A stretch of 64,000 bases of DNA from Streptomyces sp. CB02400 (GTDB taxonomy: Bacteria > Actinomycetota > Actinomycetes > Streptomycetales > Streptomycetaceae). The stretch lies in the NCBI RefSeq assembly GCF_001905725.1, contig NZ_LIWB01000021.1:1-64000 (forward strand). Direction: 5' to 3'. This document shows, piece after piece, positions 45,507-57,718 of this stretch. The number at the start of each line of letters is the position of its first letter. The first letter of the stretch is position 1. Made by a program: the position numbers and the translations under genes. Below the pieces are notes generated by a model. The model had not been told where the DNA came from and searched no databases. It saw only the letters and a program-made list of their open reading frames with translations.

Positions 45507-46460
45507 CTACGGCTTCTCGGCCGCGGCCACGAGGGTCTTGCAGCGCTCGACGTCCTCGGCCATCTGCTCCAGCAGCGCCTCCAGCGTGTCGAACTTCGCC
45601 TGGCCGCGCACGAAGGCCAGGAAGTCGACGGCGACATGGAGGCCGTACAGGTCGAGGCCGACGCGGTCGATGGCGTACGCCTCGACCGTGCGCTCGGTGC
45701 CGTCGAACTGGGGGTTGGTGCCGACGGAGATCGCGGCCGGCATGGCCTCGCCCTGGGCGTGCAGCCAGCCGGCGTAGACGCCGTCGGCGGGGATCGCGGT
45801 GTGCGGGAGGGTCTCGACGTTGGCCGTGGGGAAGCCCAGGTCGCGGCCGCGCTGGGCGCCCCGGACGACGACGCCCTCCACCCGGTGCGGGCGGCCCAGG
45901 ATCTCGGCGGCGCCCTCGACCTCGCCCTCGGCGACCAGGCGGCGGGTGAGCGTGGAGGAGAACGGCTCGCCGCCGCCCGCCTCACCGCTGACGTACAGGT
46001 CGACGACCTCGACGTCGAAGTCGTAGACCCGGCCCTGCTCGGCGAGGAACTCCACGTTGCCCGCGGCCTTGTGGCCGAAGCGGAAGTTGGGGCCCTCGAC
46101 GACCGCCTTGGCGTGCAGCTTGTCGACCAGCACCTTGACGACGAAGTCGGCGGCGGACAGCTTCGAGAACTCGGTGGTGAAGGGGAGGATCAGGACCGCG
46201 TCGACACCGAGGCCGGCCATGAGTTCGGCGCGCCGGTGGTGCGGGGCGAGCAGCGGGGGGTGGCTGCCGGGGCGGACGACCTCGCTGGGGTGCGGGTCGA
46301 AGGTGACGACGACGGCGGGGACGCCGAGCGCCCGGGCGCGGTCCACGGCATGCCGGATGATCAGCTGGTGCCCGCGGTGGACTCCGTCGTAGGAGCCGAT
46401 GGTGACGACGCTGCGCCCCCAGTCCTGGGGGATGTCCTCCAAGCCACGCCAGCGCTGCAC
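45507..46460 (-). CDS. ribF: Bifunctional riboflavin kinase/FAD synthetase
   Basis: RibF phosphorylates riboflavin to FMN and adenylates FMN to FAD. The N-terminal nucleotidyltransferase domain shows TIGSYDGVHRGHQ (20-32, HxGH at 28-31), and the C-terminal kinase domain shows RGRDLGFPTANV followed by DGVYAGWLHA. It is 317 residues from GTG 46460, which has AAGGAG about 9 nt upstream; the frame is open further but without a good start. ribF beside truB, rbfA and infB is typical of actinobacteria, with the STAND-like gene inserted between here. Confidence 0.95.
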   Translation of the reverse strand: MQRWRGLEDIPQDWGRSVVTIGSYDGVHRGHQLIIRHAVDRARALGVPAVVVTFDPHPSEVVRPGSHPPLLAPHHRRAELMAGLGVDAVLILPFTTEFSKLSAADFVVKVLVDKLHAKAVVEGPNFRFGHKAAGNVEFLAEQGRVYDFDVEVVDLYVSGEAGGGEPFSSTLTRRLVAEGEVEGAAEILGRPHRVEGVVVRGAQRGRDLGFPTANVETLPHTAIPADGVYAGWLHAQGEAMPAAISVGTNPQFDGTERTVEAYAIDRVGLDLYGLHVAVDFLAFVRGQAKFDTLEALLEQMAEDVERCKTLVAAAEKP

Positions 46461-46605
46461 TGTGCCTGCTCCTTGTCGAAACCTTGTCGAACGAACCCGA
46501 GTCCGTGGACTTCTCTGCGCAGCTCTAAGGGTGCCATGCCGCGTGCCGGGGGCCCGCATCGGCATGGGGGCTGTGTGACGGGGTGCACGTGCCGGCCGGG
46601 CGGGG

Positions 46606-49600
46606 TCAGGCGGGGACGACCGCTCCGGTCAGGTTCCCGATGGTCCGGCGGGTGGCGGGCCCGATCAGCGCGGACCACTCGCGTGGGGCGTCCGTCAGCC
46701 AGCCGGCCACGGCGGCGGCGAAGCCCGGCACATGGCTGCCCAGGTCGGCCAGGCAGTGGTCGAAGCGGGTGGCGCCCTCCGGGGTGCGCGCGAGGAGCAG
46801 CCCGGTGCGGTGGACGAGGACGCGCGGCTCGGGGCCGGTGTTCCGGGCCGCGGCGCGCAGCACCGCCTCCAGGACGGCGGGGTCGGACTCGCGGGCGAGC
46901 AGGGTGTCCAGCAGTTCGCGGCGCAGCGGGCGGGAGGCCGGTGTGCCGGGGCCGGCGAGGATGCCGGCGAGGGCCACCCGGAGTGGTTGCGGGCCGCCGT
47001 CGAGCAGGCCGGTGAGCAGGGTCCTCAGTACGGCACGGGCGGCCGGGCCCCGCTCCAGCCGCCCGTCGGCGTACGCGGCCACCTGTCCCGTCAGCTCTGG
47101 CCGCCGCTCCACCGTCTCCCGTACGAGTGCGGCGACCCGGCGGGCCAGGGCGGGCGGGGCGGCGTCGGCGAGGGCGCGGAACGTCTCGCCCGCGCCGGTC
47201 CCGCCGAGCCTGGTGCGGAAGGCGTCGAGGACGGGCTCCGGGTGGGTGGCGAGGGCGGGGGTGAGCGCGCTCGGCGGGAGGTGGGGGTCGCCGGCCGCGA
47301 AGCGCTCCAGGGCCCGCGGGAGGTGGCGGTCCCTGCTGTTCGGGTCGCGGACGAGGAGGGCGAGGGCGCCGCCGTGCAGCTCGCGGTCGGCGGTGCGGAC
47401 GAGGACGGCGAGCGCCGCGTACCTCAGCAGGGTGCGGTCGGTGTCGTCGCGCGCGTACGGCGCGACGAGCAGGCCGTAGGCGATGGCCGTGGCCCGGCGT
47501 GCGGGGCGTTCGTCCTTCGCCCACCGGTCGACGGCCCTGCACATCGCGGCGGGTTCCTCCTCCGTCAGCACGGTGAGCAGTTGGTCGGCCCGCCGGTGCG
47601 CGCTGTCGGCGAGCGCCTCCGTCAGCGCGTCCGGGGCCGCGTGCCGGTGGGTGTGCAGCAGCGCCTGCGCGGCGGTCGCCACGGTCGCGTGCGGGGTGGC
47701 GGGCAGCGGCCGCTCGTCCTCGAACCAGCGGATGAGGTACGGCAGTACGGCGACGGGGTCGGCGGCGAGCAGCCGGGCGGCGGCGTCGAGGAAGCGGGGC
47801 CCGTTCTCGCACGGGGGTCCGTCGGCGTGCACGAGTCGGCGCAGCAGTGCGCACCGCGTCTCCGGCGGCAGCCGGAGAGCGGCCCAGAAGGCGGGCCCCA
47901 GCTCGGGCGGCACGCCCCGCCGCTGCTCCCGCCAGGCCACGAGACGGTCGGCCAGCAGCCGCAGCACGTCCGTGTACGGCGTCGCGTCGGCCACGCGCGC
48001 GAGGGTCCCGCCGAGCAGCCGGGCGGCCCACCAGGAACCCGGATCGGCGTCGAGGGCGTGCACCAGATCCGTGAGCCGCGTGGAGAGCCGCCGGCTGCCG
48101 TGCCGCCGCGCGAGAAACAGCAGGGCCTCGACGACGACACCGATGCGGTGATGCGGGACGGGGGTGCCGGCCGGAAGGACGGCTTCGGCGCCGGGGGCGG
48201 CCGGGTGGAGGTCGACAGCAGGCAGTACCGGGCGTCCGACAGCCACGCCGGCCCCACCGCCATCGGCCGTCACATCGCTGTGGTGGAAGAGGCAATCGTC
48301 AGCAGGCCGGTAATCGGTATCGGCGACGGCCCAGGGGTCGGGACCGGCAACGGTCCAAGGGTCGAAAGCGACAGCGGGCAGACCACGACGATCACCAGCC
48401 GCACCGGCCCAACGGCCGGACAACGGGAGAGACCCCTCAGCGGCATCCCGGTCGCCGGAAGCGGCAGCGGGCCGGGACCGGTGGCCGGTCAGCGGGAAGC
48501 CGCCCTCGGCGGCGGCCGGCCACAGGGTGCGCCCGTCGGGAGCGACCGGGGTAGCAGGAGCAGTACGGCGCCCGTCCGCCACACCGGACCTACGGCCGGA
48601 CAACGGAAGAGACCCCCCAGCAACATCCCGGCCACCGGGCAGCAGGAAGCCATCCTCGGCAGCAGCAGGCCGCGGAGAGCGCCCGTCGGAAGCGACCGGA
48701 GTGGCGGGGACAGTGCGGCGCCCGTCCACCGCACCGGACCTACGGCCGGACAACGGAAGAGACCCCCCAGCAACATCCCGGCCACCGGGCAGCAGGAAGC
48801 CATCCTCGGCGGCGGCCGACCGCGGGGTGCGCCCGTCGGAAGCGACCGGAGTGGCAGGGGCAGTGTGGACCAGGACGCGCAGGGCGTCGTCCACGTCGAG
48901 GTGGGTGCCGTGGAGCCAGTCGGCCAGTTCCTCGTCCGCGAACCGGTAGCCGGTCGTCCCGGCCGGGACGAAGAGTCCCTCGGCGAGCACGGCCGAGGCC
49001 CAGCCGGTGCCGCCGCCGAGCCGGTCGGGGGCGGGCCCCCGGGGGAACACCGCGTCGAACGTCTCCCGGTCCAGCCCGCCCGATCCGAGGCTGCGCCGGG
49101 CGGCCTCGTGCACCTGTCCGGCGACCTTGGCGGCGAGCCGGCGTACGGCGGTGCCGCGGATCCCGTTCCCGTCGGCGAGGCGGACGGCGATCCGCAGGCA
49201 CATCAGGTCCAGGTGGGCCGAGAAGACGTCGTCGCGGTCGACGGGGGCGTCGGGGGCGGTGTCGGCGAGGGCGGACCGGATGTCCGCGAGCATCCGCAGG
49301 GTCAGGGGGTGGCGGGCGTCGGCGTCGGCCACCGCGCCCTCGGGGACGCCGTGGCGGGCGCGCGCCCGGCGGGCCTCCTCGGCGGTGAGGTCACCGAGGG
49401 CCACACAGGCGGGGAGCCCGTCGGGGCGGGGCGCACCGGCGTGCAGCAGCTCTTCCGGGAACCCCGCCTCCTCCCAGTACTCCGCGCGGCACGCCACCAC
49501 CATCCGGGCCCCCGTCGCCCGCAGCCACCGGACGGTCCCGGTGATCCACTCGGCCGACCTGTCGAGCAGGATCTCCTCGGGGCCGTCGAGGAGGAGCAGC

Positions 49601-50928
49601 AGGGGGTGGCCGGCCGTGCGGGCGAGCCCGGCCAGGTGCTCCGGGCTCACGTCACCGAGGGCGTCCGGAGGGGCCGGGAACGGGGCGCGGGAGGCCGCGA
49701 CGACGGCGGCGGCCCGGTCCAGTGCCCGGCGGGCGGCGTCCGCGACCGAGCCGTCGCCCGCGTCCAGGTCGGCACCGCGCAGCCGGAGCGTGGGCCGGCC
49801 CGCGCGGTACCGGCGGGCGGCGAGCGCCGCGAGCTGCGTCGTACGACCGCTGCCGGGCGGCCCGACCAGTCCCAGCACGGCGGCCTCGCCCCGCTCGAAC
49901 GCGGCGAACTCCGCGAGCACGGCGAGCCGGTCGACGGGCCCCACGCCACCGGCCAGCCCGTCCTGCCCGACCGAGGAGCCCCCCGCACCCACAACACCAG
50001 CCGACCCGTCCCGCTCTAACGCGGCGAACTCCGCGAGCACGGCGAGCCGGTCGACGGGCCCCACGCCACCGGCAGACCCGTCCCACCCGACCGAGGAGCC
50101 CCCCGCACCCACAACACCAGCCGACCCGCCCCCTCCGGCCGGGGAAACCCCCGCACCCACAACAGAGCAGCCGACAAACCCCACGCCACCAACCGACCCA
50201 CCCCACCCGCCCGAGCCGGCCGTGAGCTGCACCACCCCGGCAAGGTTGAGGTCGGCTCCGTGAGCCGGGACCGTCGCCGCGTTCTTGGCGAGCAGCTCGG
50301 CGAGCGGGCCCTCGGCGAGGGCCGGGGGAGGTAGCCGTACGGCGAAGCCCTCGGCGCGGTCGTCCGAGTGGAGCGCGGTGCCGAGGACGCCGAGGACGGT
50401 GCCGGTGGTGGCGTCGAGGACCGGGCCGCCGGCGGCGCCGCCGCCGAGTCGCAGTGCGTCCCGGCCCGCGGTGCCGACCGCCAGTTCCAGGGCGTCGCCC
50501 AGTGCGTACGCGCGGTCGGTGGCGGTGTAGGTCACGGGGCCCGTCCCCAGCACGCGCGCCTCGCGCCAGCCTCCGGCGGCGATCCGCACATAGGTGCCGG
50601 GCTGGACGGCGCGCCGCGTGGTGACCGGCAGCGGTGCGACGCCGAGCCCCTCGCTGCGGACCAGGGCCAGGCCGAGCGCGGGCAGCGGGGTCACCGCGTC
50701 CGCGGTCACCACGCACTGGCGGCCGGCCGCCGCGCGCAGCACGAGCCGGGGCAGACCGTCGACCGCCTCGTGACCGGTGATCACCGTGCCGTGGTGATCG
50801 GCCACGAAGCCGGTGCCGCGCGGCCGGCCGGCGAGGTCGTGCAGGCGGACCAGGACGTCGCACAGGTCCGGAGCGTCGTCCGGGGTCTCCCGTTCGTGAC
50901 GGGGTTCGTATGCGTAGGGGGACGGCAT
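46606..50928 (-). CDS. Trypsin-like/STAND NTPase/HEAT-repeat-like giant protein
   Basis: The 1440-residue protein has an N-terminal trypsin-like domain (about 20-195: RGTGFVADHHGTVITGHEAV, then GGGAAGGPVLDATTGTVLGV). A Gly/Ser-rich repeated linker (about 240-345) leads to a STAND-like NTPase with P-loop GPPGSGRTT (356-364) and Walker B LLLLLD448. A second repeated linker (about 685-840) precedes a long helical, HEAT-like C-terminus. The usual catalytic Ser is Ala166, the catalytic Asp position looks like Gly86, and the Walker A Lys is Arg362, so both enzymes may be inactive. The ATG follows GGGAGG. Such architectures occur among bacterial sensor/defence ATPases, but no function is proven. Confidence 0.8.
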   Translation of the reverse strand: MPSPYAYEPRHERETPDDAPDLCDVLVRLHDLAGRPRGTGFVADHHGTVITGHEAVDGLPRLVLRAAAGRQCVVTADAVTPLPALGLALVRSEGLGVAPLPVTTRRAVQPGTYVRIAAGGWREARVLGTGPVTYTATDRAYALGDALELAVGTAGRDALRLGGGAAGGPVLDATTGTVLGVLGTALHSDDRAEGFAVRLPPPALAEGPLAELLAKNAATVPAHGADLNLAGVVQLTAGSGGWGGSVGGVGFVGCSVVGAGVSPAGGGGSAGVVGAGGSSVGWDGSAGGVGPVDRLAVLAEFAALERDGSAGVVGAGGSSVGQDGLAGGVGPVDRLAVLAEFAAFERGEAAVLGLVGPPGSGRTTQLAALAARRYRAGRPTLRLRGADLDAGDGSVADAARRALDRAAAVVAASRAPFPAPPDALGDVSPEHLAGLARTAGHPLLLLLDGPEEILLDRSAEWITGTVRWLRATGARMVVACRAEYWEEAGFPEELLHAGAPRPDGLPACVALGDLTAEEARRARARHGVPEGAVADADARHPLTLRMLADIRSALADTAPDAPVDRDDVFSAHLDLMCLRIAVRLADGNGIRGTAVRRLAAKVAGQVHEAARRSLGSGGLDRETFDAVFPRGPAPDRLGGGTGWASAVLAEGLFVPAGTTGYRFADEELADWLHGTHLDVDDALRVLVHTAPATPVASDGRTPRSAAAEDGFLLPGGRDVAGGSLPLSGRRSGAVDGRRTVPATPVASDGRSPRPAAAEDGFLLPGGRDVAGGSLPLSGRRSGVADGRRTAPATPVAPDGRTLWPAAAEGGFPLTGHRSRPAAASGDRDAAEGSLPLSGRWAGAAGDRRGLPAVAFDPWTVAGPDPWAVADTDYRPADDCLFHHSDVTADGGGAGVAVGRPVLPAVDLHPAAPGAEAVLPAGTPVPHHRIGVVVEALLFLARRHGSRRLSTRLTDLVHALDADPGSWWAARLLGGTLARVADATPYTDVLRLLADRLVAWREQRRGVPPELGPAFWAALRLPPETRCALLRRLVHADGPPCENGPRFLDAAARLLAADPVAVLPYLIRWFEDERPLPATPHATVATAAQALLHTHRHAAPDALTEALADSAHRRADQLLTVLTEEEPAAMCRAVDRWAKDERPARRATAIAYGLLVAPYARDDTDRTLLRYAALAVLVRTADRELHGGALALLVRDPNSRDRHLPRALERFAAGDPHLPPSALTPALATHPEPVLDAFRTRLGGTGAGETFRALADAAPPALARRVAALVRETVERRPELTGQVAAYADGRLERGPAARAVLRTLLTGLLDGGPQPLRVALAGILAGPGTPASRPLRRELLDTLLARESDPAVLEAVLRAAARNTGPEPRVLVHRTGLLLARTPEGATRFDHCLADLGSHVPGFAAAVAGWLTDAPREWSALIGPATRRTIGNLTGAVVPA
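48414..48870 (-). repeat. 150-bp in-frame repeat in the STAND-like gene
   Basis: Two close copies (48571-48720 and 48721-48870) and one degenerate copy (about 48414-48570) encode the block PATPVASDGRTP followed by AAAEDGFLLPGGRDVAGGSL. The period is 50 codons. Confidence 0.85.
49891..50130 (-). repeat. 120-bp in-frame tandem repeat in the STAND-like gene
   Basis: Two nearly identical copies (49891-50010 and 50011-50130), 40 codons each, lie just before the P-loop. They encode VVGAGGSSVG and the helix VDRLAVLAEFAALER. The helix, normally single at the start of a STAND NTPase, is therefore duplicated. Confidence 0.88.
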
Positions 50929-51113
50929 CGTCGAGCCTCCCGTCGCTCATCCGTGCCCTTGGCTGCGACAGTAGGGCCGAGATGATCAGCGGGACAGATC
51001 GCCCGGTGAACGCGCCCCCTTCCGCTCCCCCGGTTCACTCCGAGCGCCCGCACTTACGGGTGAACAGGCGGGGGTGGATGGATACACCCTAGGGGTGGGG
51101 GAACCGAGGGGGA

Positions 51114-51157
51114 CCGTGGAGCGGCGTCATGTCCATCCCCGTGACGCCGCTCCACGG
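51114..51157 (-). terminator. 16-bp perfect terminator after truB
   Basis: CCGTGGAGCGGCGTCA (51114-51129) pairs with 51142-51157 without mismatch around a 12-nt loop, 19 nt past the truB stop. The rest of 50929-51113 holds an inverted GTTCAC/GTGAAC pair but no gene. Confidence 0.85.
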
Positions 51158-51176
51158 ACGGATCCCCGGAAAAGCG

Positions 51177-52082
51177 TCAGCCGAAGACGGCCAGGCTCTT
51201 CGCCTTGCCCCGCTGCTCCTCGACGAGGGCCAGGAACCGGCGCTCGGGGCCGAACACGGCCACGGCTCCGGAACCGGCGTACTCATCGGGCATCTCAAGG
51301 CGCACCCCGTTGGTGAGCAGCCTGGCCCGCCGGTCGTCGACGTCCCAGCGCGGGAACGCGGCCGTGGCGGCCTCGGCGATCGGCATCACCGTCAGCTCCT
51401 GCTGGAGCTGGTCCAGCGTCTTCGCGGAGTCCAGCTTGTACGGGCCGACGCGGGTGCGGCGCAGCGCGGTGAGGTGCCCGCCGACGCCCAGTCCCGCGCC
51501 CAGGTCGCGGGCGAGGGCGCGGATGTAGGTGCCGGAGGAGCAGACGACCGACACCACCAGGTCCAGCACGGGGGTGCCGTCCTCGGCGACCGCCTCCCGG
51601 ACGTCGTACACGGAGAACGAGGAGACGGTGACCGGCCGGGCGGGGATGTCGAACTCCTCGCCCTCCCGGGCCCGCTTGTAGGAGCGCACCCCGTTGATCT
51701 TGATGGCGCTGACCCTGGACGGCACCTGCATGATGTCGCCGGTCAGTCCGGCGACACCGGCGTCGATGCCCTCGCGGGTGACCGCGGAGGCGTCGGTGGA
51801 GGAGGTGATCTCCCCCTCGGCGTCGTCGGTGAGCGTGTTCTGCCCGAGCCGGATCGTGCCGAGGTACTCCTTCTCGGTCAGCGCGAGGTGGCCGAGGAGC
51901 TTGGTCGCCCGCTCGACACCGAGGACGAGGACGCCCGTCGCCATCGGGTCGAGGGTGCCGGCGTGGCCGACGCGCCGGGTGCGCGCGATGCCGCGCATCT
52001 TGGCGACCACGTCGTGCGAGGTGAAGCCCGACGGCTTGTCGACGATGACAAGGCCGTCGGGCGTGGTGGGCTTCCGGTTCAT
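51177..52082 (-). CDS. truB: tRNA pseudouridine(55) synthase
   Basis: TruB makes pseudouridine 55 in the T-loop of most tRNAs. The catalytic Asp45 is in GHAGTLDPMATG (39-50), with YLGTIRLG and SSGTYIRALARDLG also conserved. The protein is 301 residues, including a C-terminal PUA-like part. The ATG overlaps the rbfA stop (ATGA). It ends the rbfA-truB unit and is followed by a very strong hairpin. Confidence 0.96.
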   Translation of the reverse strand: MNRKPTTPDGLVIVDKPSGFTSHDVVAKMRGIARTRRVGHAGTLDPMATGVLVLGVERATKLLGHLALTEKEYLGTIRLGQNTLTDDAEGEITSSTDASAVTREGIDAGVAGLTGDIMQVPSRVSAIKINGVRSYKRAREGEEFDIPARPVTVSSFSVYDVREAVAEDGTPVLDLVVSVVCSSGTYIRALARDLGAGLGVGGHLTALRRTRVGPYKLDSAKTLDQLQQELTVMPIAEAATAAFPRWDVDDRRARLLTNGVRLEMPDEYAGSGAVAVFGPERRFLALVEEQRGKAKSLAVFG

Positions 52083-52528
52083 TCGGCGGTGTCGTCCGTC
52101 TCGTCGTCTTCCGGCTTGCGGTACGGGTCGGCCTCGCCGGCGTACGTGGCGCCCGCGGACGCCTCGCGCACCTTCGCGTCGGACTGGCGCGCCCGGTCGA
52201 GGAGGTCCTCGATGTTGCGTGCCGTGTCCGGGAGCGCGTCCATGACGAAGGCCAGGGTCGGCGTGAACTTCACGCCCGCCGCCCGGCCCACCTCGGAGCG
52301 CAGGACGCCCTTGGCGCTCTCCAGGCCCGCCGCGGCGGCCTTGCGCTCCTCGTCGTCCCCGTACACCGTGTAGAAGACGGTCGCCTCCCTGAGGTCACCC
52401 GTGACCCGGGTGTCCGTGATGGTGACGTGCGAGCCGAGCCGCGGGTCCTTGATCCCGCGCTGCAGCTTCTGGGCCACCACCTCTCGGATGAGGTCCGCCA
52501 GCCTTTTCGCCCGCGCGTTGTCGGCCAC
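52079..52528 (-). CDS. rbfA: Ribosome-binding factor A
   Basis: RbfA is a KH-type 30S maturation factor acting on the 16S 5' end. From GTG 52528 (VADNARAKRLADLI) it is 149 residues, with the usual core RGIKDPRLGSHVTITDTRVT and EVGRAAGVKFTPTLAFVMD. The tail is acidic. GGGAG precedes the GTG by about 9 nt; the open frame upstream lies in the DUF503 gene and is not used. It is coupled to truB by a 4-nt overlap. Confidence 0.95.
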   Translation of the reverse strand: MADNARAKRLADLIREVVAQKLQRGIKDPRLGSHVTITDTRVTGDLREATVFYTVYGDDEERKAAAAGLESAKGVLRSEVGRAAGVKFTPTLAFVMDALPDTARNIEDLLDRARQSDAKVREASAGATYAGEADPYRKPEDDETDDTAE

Positions 52529-52577
52529 TGGTCCGTCTCCCGTTCTTTCCTGTCTGCGTATCTCTGGGCTGTGGTCG

Positions 52578-52871
52578 TCAGTCGTCTTCACCGTGGAAGC
52601 GCCGCCTGACGGACAGCAGTTCCACCTCCGGGCGCCCGGCGACCAGCCGCTCGCAGCGGTCCAGTACGTCGGTCAGGTGCCCCGCGTCGCCGGACACCAT
52701 GGCCAGGCCGATGACCGCCCGGCGATGGAGGTTCGTGTGATCCACCTCGGCCACGCTCACCGCGTACTTGCGCTGGAGCTCGGCGACGATCGGGCGGACG
52801 ACGGAGCGCTTCTCCTTCAGCGAATGTACGTCGCCGAGGAGGAGGTCGAAGGACAGCGTCCCCACATACAT
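52578..52871 (-). CDS. DUF503 family protein
   Basis: The 97-residue protein is of a family usually found between infB and rbfA. The sequence MYVGTLSFDLLLGDVHSLKE, then KRSVVRPIVAELQRKYAVSV, is the family core. No enzymatic motif is present, and the fold is a small alpha/beta sandwich. I start it at ATG 52871 because relatives begin MYVG; the ribosome site is weak, and an in-frame GTG at 52886 is possible. A strong terminator lies between infB and this gene, so it may have its own promoter. Confidence 0.85.
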   Translation of the reverse strand: MYVGTLSFDLLLGDVHSLKEKRSVVRPIVAELQRKYAVSVAEVDHTNLHRRAVIGLAMVSGDAGHLTDVLDRCERLVAGRPEVELLSVRRRFHGEDD

Positions 52872-53018
52872 GTGCAACCGGTTCACCCGCCGGTACGGGA
52901 TCGATGGCCCCGCCATCCGTGGTGGGCGGGGACATCAGAACCGTACATCGAAGGGGGTGCGGCGATCGACGGATATTGTGCTCCGCCGGCCGCGCCGCCG
53001 TGCGTCCGCACACACGCG

Positions 53019-53054
53019 CCGGCCGGCGGGACCCGGGTGGGTCCCGCCGGCCGG
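53019..53054 (-). terminator. 16-bp perfect terminator after infB
   Basis: CCGGCCGGCGGGACCC (53019-53034) pairs perfectly with 53039-53054 around a 4-nt loop, 17 nt past the infB stop. It separates infB from DUF503-rbfA-truB. Confidence 0.85.
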
Positions 53055-53070
53055 TACGCACCGTGGGGTG

Positions 53071-56136
<3,066 letters not shown>

Positions 56137-56321
56137 TTCGCTCCTTTGAGGTCCGGGTTGCGTCCGGACCGTCGCTAGTTCATGGGCGTACTCATCGCGT
56201 ACTCATCGAGTGCTCATCGCAATCTCGACCTGCTTTCGACTCGCGAGGTACCAGACCGCACGGGGACTTCCGTGCGGCATGTTCTTGCGTGTTGCCTGTC
56301 CAGCCGGCGGAGAGCCGCTGC

Positions 56322-56603
56322 TCAGCAACCTTGTGCCTGCTCGACGTAGAGGCGCAACGCCTTTACGTCGAGCGGTCCCGGGACGCGGAGCGCCCGTGGG
56401 AACGCCCTGCGGCGCACCGCCTGGTCGAGACAGACCGGGACGGGGTGCACATACGCACCCCGGCCGGGCAGCGTACCGCGAGGATCGGGGACGCACGCGT
56501 CCTCGATCACCACGATGCGCAGCAGCTCGCTCTTGACCGCTCGCTCCCGGCACCCCACGCAGGTGCGCTCGGGGCATACGCCAGCACGTGTCCGGCCAGA
56601 CAC
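56322..56603 (-). CDS. ylxR: YlxR family RNA-binding protein (DUF448)
   Basis: The 93-residue protein shows the YlxR signature RTCVGCRERAVKSELLRIV and, later, PGRGAYVHPVPVCLDQAVRR. It is usually encoded between nusA and infB, as here; family members bind RNA or regulate RNase P and transcription in some Firmicutes. The start is GTG 56603; the GAGGA sequence lies unusually close (2-3 nt) before it, so initiation may depend on coupling to nusA. A 185-nt gap to infB holds no recognised gene. Confidence 0.9.
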   Translation of the reverse strand: MSGRTRAGVCPERTCVGCRERAVKSELLRIVVIEDACVPDPRGTLPGRGAYVHPVPVCLDQAVRRRAFPRALRVPGPLDVKALRLYVEQAQGC

Positions 56604-56705
56604 TCCTCAGTCTACCTCCCCGCGCCGACCTCACCCCTTTGGGGCAAGAATCGAACACTTGCCGCGCGCAAAGCTGTCGTGATCTCAGCGACCTGCGGCT
56701 TGGAT

Positions 56706-57716
56706 CTATTCCCCGGACCGTTCCCCGGCCCGTTCCCCGGTCTGTTCCGTGTCCGGCCGGATGTCGATCCGCCAGCCGGTCAGCCGGGCGGCGAGACGGG
56801 CGTTCTGCCCCTCCTTGCCGATCGCCAGGGACAGCTGGTAGTCCGGCACGATGACCCGGGCGGACCGGGCGGCCATGTCGACGATCTCCACCTTCGAGAC
56901 CCGGGCCGGCGACAGCGCGTTCGCCACCATATCGGCCGGGTCGTCGGACCAGTCGACGATGTCGATCTTCTCGCCGTTCAGCTCGCCCATGACGTTGCGC
57001 ACCCGGCCGCCCATGGGGCCGATGCAGGCGCCCTTGGCGTTCAGGCCCGAGCGGGTGGAACGTACGGCGATCTTGGTGCGGTGGCCGGCCTCACGGGCGA
57101 TCGCGGAGATCTCGACGGACCCGTCGGCGATCTCCGGCACCTCCAGGGCGAAGAGCTTCTTCACCAGGTTGGGGTGGGTGCGCGACAGGGTGACGGACGG
57201 GCCGCGCACACCCTTGGCCACCCGGACGACGTAGCTGCGCAGCCGCATGCCGTGCGGATAGGTCTCGCCGGGCACCTGCTCCTGCACCGGCAGGATGGCC
57301 TCCAGCTTGCCGATGTCGACCAGCACGTTCTTCGGGTCGCGGCCCTGCTGGACCACTCCGGTGACGATGTCGCCCTCGCGGCCGGCGTACTCGCCGAGCG
57401 TCGCGTCGTCCTCGGCGTCGCGCAGGCGCTGCAGGATGACCTGCTTGGCCGTGGTGGCGGCGATACGGCCGAAGCCGGACGGGGTGTCGTCGAACTCGCG
57501 GGCCTCCTGGCCCTCCTCGAGGTCCTCGGGGTCCTCCTTCGCCCACACGGTCACATGTCCGGTCTCCCGGTTGAGCTCCACGCGCGCGTGCCGGCGGCTT
57601 CCCTCGGTGCGGTGGTAGGCGATGAGGAGGGCCGATTCGATCGCTTCGACCAGCAGGCCGAGGGAGATCTCCTTCTCCCTCACCAAGAGCCGAAGTGCAC
57701 TCATGTCGATGTCCAC
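56706..57716 (-). CDS. nusA: Transcription termination/antitermination factor NusA
   Basis: NusA binds RNA polymerase and nascent RNA to modulate pausing and termination. The 336-residue form has the N-terminal polymerase-binding domain, an S1 domain (GDIVTGVVQQGRDPKNVLVD) and two KH domains (GACIGPMGGRVRNVMGELNG; LSLAIGKEGQNARLAARLTG), and lacks the acidic repeats of E. coli NusA, as in other actinobacteria. GTG 57716 is preceded by GGAGG inside the rimP end; an in-frame ATG four codons later also exists. Two nt separate it from the rimP stop, so translation is coupled. Confidence 0.96.
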   Translation of the reverse strand: MDIDMSALRLLVREKEISLGLLVEAIESALLIAYHRTEGSRRHARVELNRETGHVTVWAKEDPEDLEEGQEAREFDDTPSGFGRIAATTAKQVILQRLRDAEDDATLGEYAGREGDIVTGVVQQGRDPKNVLVDIGKLEAILPVQEQVPGETYPHGMRLRSYVVRVAKGVRGPSVTLSRTHPNLVKKLFALEVPEIADGSVEISAIAREAGHRTKIAVRSTRSGLNAKGACIGPMGGRVRNVMGELNGEKIDIVDWSDDPADMVANALSPARVSKVEIVDMAARSARVIVPDYQLSLAIGKEGQNARLAARLTGWRIDIRPDTEQTGERAGERSGE

Positions 57717-57718
57717 GA

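Noticed and set aside
46732..50019. Plus-strand open frame of 1095 codons opposite the STAND-like gene
   Set aside because: It is low-complexity Gly/Arg/Val sequence mirroring codon bias of the minus-strand gene; it has no recognisable domain and contains the mirror of the same repeats.
48414..50130. CRISPR-like repeats
   Set aside because: Repeat units are 120 and 150 bp, in frame, coding and without unique spacers, so they are intragenic tandem repeats and not a CRISPR array.
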